Shown piece after piece: positions 60,801-64,000 of a stretch of 64,000 bases of DNA (positions are counted from its first letter, which is position 1; every line of letters starts with the position of its first letter). The notes beneath the pieces were generated by a model, which was not told the origin of the DNA, did not search any database, and was given only the letters and a program-made list of their open reading frames with translations. Source of the DNA: Lucifuga dentata (Eukaryota > Chordata > Actinopteri > Ophidiiformes > Bythitidae); contig VXCM01000213.1 of NCBI GenBank assembly GCA_014773175.1, positions 176,232-240,231 on the forward strand, written 5' to 3'. The position numbers were made by a program, and so were the translations under genes.

Positions 60801-62419
60801 AAGGGTAAGCACAAGCGATTCACAAACACCATAAAGTTTGAAACATCTTCCAGGAATTATTACTGTGTACCGTTGCTGTTACTTTTACAGTTCTGCTAAA
60901 CAGGTCATGAATTATGAGGACATTCATTTAATAGAGGGGATGTTCAATATAACCACACAAAGGCACTCTGTAGAACTCAGAGCTCTTTGTGGCCTGACAG
61001 GCTCCAGTTAGCCATTACATTCACAGTCTGCTGTTCTGGACATATAGAATACTTATAATAGACAAACTCTGGCTTGGTGAAGGGAATAAAGGGTAAGGTC
61101 ATAGGTCACCAAAATCAATAATTATTCTCCTCTTGGGAGTATGACAATGTGGCTATGAGATGTAAAAAAAAATAATAATAATAATTAAAAAAAAAATGCA
61201 TGTGTTTTCAAATGCATATGTACACGTATCTGTTCGGATTTTGTTGTGATTAGCTTTTAAAGGCAATATTATTTCAGTTTACTAGAACTTTCTATGTCTG
61301 AAATCATTCAACTTTTTAGAAAGTACACATCATTAGTAATTTCAACTGTGACACCAGTAATACTTACACCTACTGTTTCCTAACCTGCTAGTGGCTAAAG
61401 CACTACAGTAAAGCCTGTGCCAGTGAGATTAAATATACTTTTAAATATCTGCCCATCTGCATATTCATCTGTTCATTATGTGCAAGACCCAGAGACAAAG
61501 ATTTTGATAAGTTTTCTGGGAATCATGTGTCATTACATCATAGCCTTATATATATCATGGCAGCATTCTAAATTGCCATAAACTCAAACATTTAATATTC
61601 ATGACTGATTGAAGTAGCAGTAACAACAAGGTTACTTAAACATAACTTATATCATATTTATGTGCTTTTTAACCTTATTTGTATTAGTCATAATTTCAAC
61701 TGGAATATAGTAAATGACATTAGTAATACAAATAGTCTGCTAATCGATTACAGAACGAGTGAAAAGTGGGCATTAGTTTCTTGCTTTCAACTACAAGTGT
61801 GTGGGTGTGCAAATGAAAGATAACGAAAATACGGAAAGAATGATATTAAATCCAACAATTAATGAAAAGAATCCAGCAACATTAAAAGGACATTAATTAC
61901 TACTAAAATAAATAAATAAATAAGTCCAGAATGTTTATTTACCTGAAATGTGCAACAAATAAAGACACCTTTAAATGCACCTGTTAATGATTACAATCTG
62001 CAACAGTACAAACCAGCCCTTGTGCACACAATAAAGCATAAAAAGCATTAGTCAAACATGCAACTATTACCAAGTTAGTTCTCACTTGTGACTAGAAGAA
62101 GAAACATGCATCTCTGTGAAACTTTTCAACATATTTTTAAAATTTTAACGTCCTGCTCATGTGTCTGTTTATTCAACATTGACAAAGAAATCAGTCAGTC
62201 ACTTTATTTGTCCTCACGGGGTAATAGTGACTTTAGTCACTGATAACTTCTCACACTGACATCACGCCTATAATTCAATGCATTTATGCTTTCCATGCAT
62301 CCAGCTTCATTATGGAATATTGTAGTCACCTTCCATAATAACAGAATTGGGTGTTTTACTTTCCTATGATGCCAAATGTTCTTACCGTAGAAGGTATTTC
62401 TGGTTATCTGACCTCCCAT
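29859..62419 (-). CDS. NEURL1: E3 ubiquitin-protein ligase NEURL1 (Neuralized 1), complete, 6 exons
   Basis: Membrane-associated E3 ligase that ubiquitinates Notch ligands and promotes their endocytosis; in mammalian neurons it also acts on CPEB3. Exons in transcript order: 62386-62419, 56774-57015, 54017-54400, 36982-37695, 30783-30962, 29859-30103. Exon 3 contains a 62-base assembly artefact; without it the phases all fit and give 578 residues, against 574 in human. Residues 1-11 [11 protein letters not shown] (Gly2 and Thr6 fit the N-myristoylation rule); first Neuralized repeat about 46-199; acidic stretch 244-251; second Neuralized repeat about 286-437; Ser/Pro-rich linker 438-520; C3HC4 RING with Cys525, Cys528, Cys540, His542, Cys546, Cys549, Cys561, Cys564; C terminus [11 protein letters not shown]. 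Chosen over NEURL1B by the [20 protein letters not shown] block and the NHR2 text. Convergent with SH3PXD2A, as in human. The teleost duplicate (a or b) is not assigned. Confidence 0.95.
30104..30782 (-). other. NEURL1 intron 5
   Basis: A 679-bp intron with donor GTTTGT and acceptor CCTTAG on the minus strand. Short open frames extend from both neighbouring exons into it, but these are read-through of the exon frames. Nothing else is seen. Confidence 0.8.
30783..30962 (-). CDS. NEURL1: NEURL1 exon 5: linker between NHR2 and RING
   Basis: 180 bp encoding a Ser/Pro/Asn-rich linker ([20 protein letters not shown] and on to TVFTSST). Acceptor GGCATCTCCAG was preferred over a nearby TTTACAG because only it fits phase 1 from exon 4, giving RILG-SSLHP. 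The linker is poorly conserved against the human STILAERG segment, as expected for disordered sequence, so the exact acceptor is the least certain border of the gene. Confidence 0.85.
31966..32290. repeat. Old teleost retroposon fragment with (ATCC)n edge
   Basis: Begins with CCATCCATCCATCC and continues with blocks common in fish genomes: AGAGCCTATCCCA, ACACCCTGGAAAGGTCACCAG, CACTCACATTCACAC, TTTTTGGAGGTGGGAGGAAA, AAACTCCACACAGAAA and CTTGTTGTGAGG. Diverged and without a long reading frame. A shorter related copy lies at 44418-44580. I take it for the end of a non-LTR retroposon or its SINE; the exact family would need a library search. Confidence 0.7.
33396..33420 (+). repeat. (AGAGG)5 minisatellite
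   Basis: Five perfect tandem AGAGG units in NEURL1 intron 4. No function is suggested by its position. Confidence 0.9.
34662..35347. mobile_element. F1 TIR element, copy 3, with assembly duplication
   Basis: Starts TTAAAGGACCATACCACC and ends TATGGTCCTTTAA with the inverted block GGCTCAAACATGCAAAATGG. The first 62 bp (34664-34725) are repeated exactly at 34727-34788 around a single N, which is an unresolved contig overlap and not a biological repeat. Corrected length is about 620 bp. Confidence 0.75.
35401..35475 (+). repeat. Poly-A and (CAC)n low-complexity tract
   Basis: About 26 A residues, a mixed CGCACACGCG-type stretch, and (CAC)n ending at 35475. It follows the F1 element end by some 50 bases. 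Confidence 0.85.
36273..36600 (-). pseudogene. Unidentified coding-like segment A in NEURL1 intron
   Basis: An open minus-strand frame ending at 36273 encodes about 88 residues, with [20 protein letters not shown] near the start, a hydrophobic stretch around [20 protein letters not shown] that could be a membrane segment, and [20 protein letters not shown] at the end. An AATAAA lies about 40 bases after the stop (complement of 36230-36235). An ATTTCTCAG acceptor-like site precedes the frame, but splicing NEURL1 exon 4 to it would give an early stop. The upstream part aligns by eye with 50410-50583, so it belongs to a small dispersed family. I do not recognise the protein. Gene remnant or mobile-element remnant is possible. 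Confidence 0.35.
36982..37695 (-). CDS. NEURL1: NEURL1 exon 4: second Neuralized repeat
   Basis: 714 bp encoding residues 200-437. After [14 protein letters not shown] comes a variable stretch with an acidic run EEDDEEEE, then NHR2 from about [14 protein letters not shown] through [56 protein letters not shown] and [12 protein letters not shown]. Acceptor TTGTCTTCCACAG, donor GTAAGT. Neuralized repeats bind the ligand or substrate side, while the RING recruits E2. Confidence 0.95.
38475..38740 (-). repeat. F2 element fragment, minus orientation
   Basis: The complement of CACTAGCCTAATACTTTGTG and of CTCCCTACTATATTAC matches the plus-oriented copy at 5301-5793 (CCCACAAAGTGCAATGTTAG and TATAGTAGTAGGGAG). 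Only the 5' half of the element is present. Confidence 0.6.
39090..39346 (+). repeat. Degenerate teleost retroposon 3' end
   Basis: Contains CTCTGAGGTTTCCTACATTT, TAGGGATTTTTTTCTTC, CTGTAAAGCACTTTTGAGAC and GAACTATAAAAATGAACTTA, an ordered series seen at the 3' ends of common fish retroposons that finish in a TTGAATTGAA-like tail. Strongly decayed, with a T/C-rich expansion in the middle. Confidence 0.55.
43125..43259. repeat. 67-bp exact duplication around single N (assembly join)
   Basis: 43125-43191 and 43193-43259 are identical, separated only by an N at 43192. Both end in the same (CA)n tract. This is the pattern of two contig ends that overlap but were not merged. Confidence 0.85.
43586..43958. 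repeat. Dispersed repeat with GGGGCCC-rich ends, hAT-like
   Basis: One end reads CAGGATTAGCAATCTGGG and GACCACCAGGGGCCCAAAG; the other reads CCAGGGGCCCCTAGCATGTC followed by CGGCCCTG, so the complement starts CAGGGCCG. The CAGG-type ends and GGGGCCC blocks are common in fish hAT-derived repeats. No clear 8-bp target duplication is visible, so the family call is tentative. Confidence 0.5.
44418..44580. repeat. Second (ATCC)-edge retroposon fragment, internally deleted
   Basis: Starts CCATCCGTCCATCCATCC and joins directly to TTTGGACTGTGGGG, AGCAACCTGGAGAAA, GATTTGAACCTCCTTACTAT and GAGATGACA, in the same order as the fragment at 31966-32290 but lacking its first half. Confidence 0.65.
45247..45282 (+). 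repeat. (CT)n microsatellite
   Basis: About 18 CT units in NEURL1 intron 3, with a GA-rich stretch about 150 bases before it. Confidence 0.9.
45768..46815 (+). repeat. Dispersed ~1-kb repeat with GATCCGGATC core
   Basis: Left part has TTACCTCCAAGTCACGTTTTC, a TTTGTTTGTCTGTCTGCTGG block, TTTTGATGAAATTCTGTAT and GCAGATCCGGATCAGGATC. The right part, near 46763-46805, has TTGGTGAAGGTATGTGTTCT and CTGTGTGCC. These are the two ends of a repeat widespread in animal genomes whose end usually reads GGCGGAGGTATGCGCTC. The middle is diverged. Exact family not assigned. Confidence 0.55.
47330..47913. mobile_element. F1 TIR element, copy 4
   Basis: Begins TTAAAGGTCCAACTGGCC and ends near ATGGTCCTTTATGCTCCTTT, with the inverted block CATGTTTGAGCCTAATATAT at the left and ATATTAGGCTCAAACATG at the right. 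Interior is close to copy 3 (ACTTGTTGATACTTGAAAC in both). The right end seems to carry a small extra segment. Confidence 0.75.
48189..48693. mobile_element. F1 TIR element, copy 5
   Basis: Starts TTAAAGAACCATACCGGTGG with GCATGTTTGAGCCCAATAAA; ends ATTGGGCTCAAATATGGAAA and CACCTTTAA. Only about 275 bases separate it from copy 4. The interior is more like copy 2 than copy 4, so this is not a recent tandem duplication. Confidence 0.75.
49356..49460 (-). repeat. F2 element terminal fragment and poly-A
   Basis: TTAAAGGGGAAATATGCAGG TTTCCATG is the complement of the F2 3' end (GAAAATCTGCATATTCTCCC at 20893 onward). It runs into a poly-A tract at about 49436-49458. Confidence 0.5.
50410..50583 (-). 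pseudogene. Unidentified coding-like segment B (57 codons)
   Basis: An ATG-started frame on the minus strand reads [20 protein letters not shown], then [20 protein letters not shown] and [17 protein letters not shown] before TAA. Very basic in its first 40 residues. The nucleotides align with segment A (36273-36600) over GACAAAGTTA, GAAGAAATT, ACAGAAACAC and CAGTGGGTTG with indels between. The hydrophobic C-terminal part of A is missing here. Function unknown. Confidence 0.3.
51882..52150. mobile_element. hAT-like non-autonomous element with 8-bp target duplication
   Basis: 269 bp bounded by perfect 14-bp inverted repeats CAGGGTCGGATTGG and CCAATCCGACCCTG. The flanks show an exact 8-bp direct duplication TTTATGAT on both sides. 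CAGGG-type ends and an 8-bp target duplication are the signature of hAT transposons. No transposase; interior includes CCACCGATGGCTGTGGCCCA. Confidence 0.9.
52510..52587. repeat. Direct and inverted A/T repeat
   Basis: TTTCTTGATTTTTTAAATTT occurs twice (from about 52510 and from about 52563), with AAAAAAATCAAGAAA between them as an inverted copy, so the stretch can form a hairpin with either repeat. Confidence 0.7.
53635..53965. mobile_element. F1 TIR element, copy 6, internally deleted
   Basis: 331 bp. Left end TTAAAATACCATATTTGTGA TTTTGCATGTTTGAGC goes straight to CTACATGGAAGAACTGTAT, deleting about 250 bp found in copies 1 and 2. Right end AAATCACCAGTATGGTCCTT TAA is intact. It lies 51 bp from NEURL1 exon 3. 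Confidence 0.75.
54017..54400 (-). CDS. NEURL1: NEURL1 exon 3: first Neuralized repeat, frame broken by assembly join
   Basis: Encodes [20 protein letters not shown], then [20 protein letters not shown], and after the join [38 protein letters not shown] and [12 protein letters not shown]. The 61 bases 54200-54260 are repeated exactly at 54262-54322 around an N at 54261. The extra 62 bases shift the frame; removing one copy and the N gives 322 bp, the phase needed by both neighbours and a text colinear with the human protein. So this is an assembly error and not a mutation. Acceptor CCTCTTACAG, donor GTGAGT. Confidence 0.93.
54841..54878 (+). repeat. (GA)n microsatellite with assembly N at 54842
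   Basis: Eighteen or so GA units; the single N near its left edge marks a join, so the array length in the genome is uncertain. Confidence 0.85.
55203..55954. mobile_element. F1 TIR element, copy 7 (about 750 bp)
   Basis: Left end TTTAATGGTAAACCACCATA with TTTTGAACCCAATAAATACT; right end GGTATTTATTGGCATCAAAC and CACCGGTGTGGTCC. It is longer than the other copies because an internal segment (GCAGAGACA-AACATG and TGTTTCAA-type blocks) appears twice, at about 55480-55600 and 55670-55800. Confidence 0.7.
56774..57015 (-). CDS. NEURL1: NEURL1 exon 2: start of first Neuralized repeat
   Basis: 242 bp encoding residues 12-92: [20 protein letters not shown], then [40 protein letters not shown] and YEQVRLK. 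Phase 1 in, phase 0 out (donor GTAAAG). The acceptor TTTTTTTTTTCTAG occurs twice because 56975-57040 is duplicated at 57042-57107 around an N; the copy nearer the rest of the exon (57016-57017) is used here, and the other copy carries only the first 41 exon bases. Confidence 0.93.
57265..57290 (+). repeat. (TTG)n microsatellite
   Basis: Eight to nine perfect trinucleotide units in NEURL1 intron 1. Confidence 0.9.
59151..60005. mobile_element. F1 TIR element, copy 8, interrupted
   Basis: The right half, about 59690-60005, is clear: CCTTCTCCTGGGAGTATTCC, ATACATTTTCTTCTGTGTAG, and the end TATTGGGCTCAACCATG with AGTATGCTCCTTTTTAA. The left end may be TTAAAAGGGGGATACCACCA at 59151, with some 450 bases of unrelated sequence between. 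The left border is uncertain. Confidence 0.5.
62180..62262. repeat. Short retroposon-like fragment
   Basis: CACTTTATTTGTCCTCACGG GGTAATAG resembles a block common in teleost repeats (TTTATT-GTCC-GGGGCAAT). About 80 bp, so only a tentative call. Confidence 0.3.
62386..62419 (-). CDS. NEURL1: NEURL1 exon 1: initiator exon with myristoylation motif
   Basis: ATG GGA GGT, reading [11 protein letters not shown] plus one base, then the donor GTAAGA; it joins in phase to exon 2 to give TFYDSLNGPF. The ATG has A at -3 and G at +4. The same frame stays open upstream without another ATG. Gly2 with Thr6 fits N-myristoylation, which in mammals anchors NEURL1 to membranes. The human main form starts instead with MGNNFSS; such a first exon is not seen in the window and could lie beyond 64000. 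Confidence 0.8.
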
Positions 62420-62720
62420 TCTGGATGCAGGTGCGTTCACGTCCTCTATGGATCCACAATATTCACATTCAGCCGCGCGTCCTCGGTGGCGACATTATAC
62501 GGACATTACCCCGTTCACCAGATTCTCCACAACGTTTCGGCGGCGGATTGTGACGCTCCAAAGCCTCATCGAAATTGGCGAGCAGGAGGCAGCCCACGGC
62601 TCCACGCAGCTCCCTCCACTCCGAGCACAGATCACACTGAATTATCATAAAAGGTGCTGGAGGTGGAGCTTCACAGGAGCATTCACGCTGCAGCGGCCAA
62701 TCTCCCTCTGGTACATCACT
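62420..62720 (-). promoter_or_regulatory. NEURL1: Probable NEURL1 5' UTR and promoter region
   Basis: Locally CpG-rich (CCGCGCGTCC, TTTCGGCGGCGGATTG, CACGGC) in an otherwise AT-rich window, directly upstream of the initiator exon. An inverted CCAAT box lies at about 62697-62701, and a weak TATA-like TTTTATGATAA on the minus strand at about 62645-62655. The transcription start is not determined. Confidence 0.5.
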
Positions 62721-63951
62721 ATCAGAGATGGAAAGTAACTTATACCTCTACTTTACCACCTCTTTGTACTTAACTTGACTACAGGGGGTTTGATTGATAA
62801 GTTATGAGCCTAAAACATCAGTAAGTGAGCAATTGCTTTAGACGTTTTTGCTGCATTCATTTAAAGTAGAAATACAAGGAGCAGTGCTTATGTACTTGTT
62901 GGCTGCTATAGATGACTGGATTTGAACTAGTTCAGCACCTCCCTTTCTCACTTAATTTACCCACTCAGACTTCACCTCTTCCCACACATAATCTTGCTTT
63001 AACTGGAACCTGTTTGTCCTCTGTGACGTCATATCAGCTGTGAAAAGAAAACGATTTCTATCAAATTAGGATAAAATCCTTCCAGCAGCACTGACACACC
63101 TGTGTTGGAGTTACAGTGAGATTATGCTGAAAAATAAGTGGGACACCTGTGGTTTACAGTGTTCCATGTTAGGCTCAGAACTTACCAATCATATTTCCAT
63201 TTGGGAAACTTCTTTCTTTCACTCAACTACATCACAGTGGGCAAAATTGTACTTCCTATGCCAATAGATTTACCTGGTATTTGGAGTTACTCAACAGATT
63301 AAGCTACATCAAACAGACCAAAGTGACATTTAATGAACCTATAAAGTAATTTATGGTGCTTTTGTGCCTTCTGCTGGATTATATTTAGTTTTTTCGTGTT
63401 TCTCTAATCCCTGATATAATCTTTTGCTGACACACTCTTTATGAAACTGGTTTTAGGATGTTTTCCTTCCCACCTGCAGGAACTTGTTTATTCATTTTTA
63501 AAATACAGGCCAGCCTACTTTTCCATTCATATCATGAACCCAGATATAGAAAGACTTTAAGCCAAGGATAAAGAGAAGTGATAATTTCGGCTGGGAACTG
63601 CTGAAAAAAAAAAAAAAAACCNGAAAAAAAAAAAAAAAACCTCCAAGGATCCATCTGGATTTATGAGAAATGGATGAAACAACCACTCATACATCGTATA
63701 TGTACTATTTTGAAGGCCACGTTTGATTGAATGACAAACACGACATGTCATGCTGCATGTGTTGCTTACAAGATTAGAGGTTTCGTCACTCAATATTTTT
63801 TTTTTTTNTTTTTTTTTTTTTTTTTTTTTAATGTTGGCAGATTGTGGGAAAATGAATGCTGATGAGTTTTGACAGTCTTGGCGGTGGAATCTCGATGACG
63901 AACATGCAGAGATGCCGGTAGCTTCAGGCTTAATGTGATGCTGGAGCTTAA

Positions 63952-64000
<49 letters not shown>
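62721..64000. other. 5' flank of NEURL1, low-complexity end
   Basis: No exon recognised. It includes an assembly join inside a duplicated poly-A unit (63603-63641, N at 63622), a poly-T join (N at 63808) and a (TA)n tract from about 63955 to the window edge. An alternative NEURL1 first exon could be further out. Confidence 0.6.

Larger units (their letters stand above)
57016..62385 (-). other. NEURL1 intron 1
   Basis: A 5.4-kb intron with a GTAAGA donor. It begins on the exon 2 side with the 66-bp assembly duplication, then (GTT)n at 57265-57290, an F1-related region 59151-60005, poly-A about 60274-60296 and poly-T about 60680-60700. No further NEURL1 coding exon is seen. Confidence 0.75.

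Overview
The window is vertebrate nuclear DNA, almost certainly from a ray-finned fish. Exons are short, separated by long AT-rich introns with canonical GT-AG borders, and the two proteins read from them are vertebrate-type. The gene pair SH3PXD2A / NEURL1, arranged tail to tail, is the order known around human 10q24-q25. The many short TIR elements and the (ATCC)n-tailed retroposon fragments are typical of teleosts; a spiny-rayed fish is likely but this is inference.

Layout. (1) 1-18859, + strand: the 3' part of SH3PXD2A (TKS5/FISH), seven exons. They encode the second half of the first SH3 domain and the complete second to fifth SH3 domains; the upstream exons, including the PX domain, lie outside the window. 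The seven exons join without a frame break into 934 codons including the stop. (2) 18860-29858: SH3PXD2A 3' UTR and an intergenic stretch holding MITE copies, with no recognisable gene. (3) 29859-62419, - strand: the complete NEURL1 coding sequence in six exons, 578 codons plus stop once an assembly duplication in exon 3 is discounted. It has a myristoylation-type N terminus, two Neuralized repeats and a C-terminal RING finger. Its introns fill most of the window and carry most of the repeats. (4) 62420-64000: a CpG-richer 5' flank of NEURL1, then low-complexity sequence and a (TA)n run at the window edge.

The two genes are not known to act in one pathway. SH3PXD2A is a Src-substrate scaffold of podosomes and invadopodia. 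NEURL1 is a membrane-associated E3 ubiquitin ligase of the Notch-ligand pathway, also active in neurons. They are neighbours by conserved synteny.

The non-coding part is dominated by two families of short terminal-inverted-repeat elements (here F1 and F2), both with TTAA at their edges, plus one well-preserved hAT-like element with an 8-bp target duplication and several old retroposon fragments. Seventeen single-N positions mark assembly joins. Most sit in homopolymers or other low-complexity runs, and five are flanked by exact direct duplications of 19-67 bp; one of these artificially frameshifts NEURL1 exon 3 and another duplicates the acceptor of exon 2. The most intriguing unexplained item is a pair of related, coding-looking segments (36273-36600 and 50380-50630, - strand) inside NEURL1 introns, which I could not identify.
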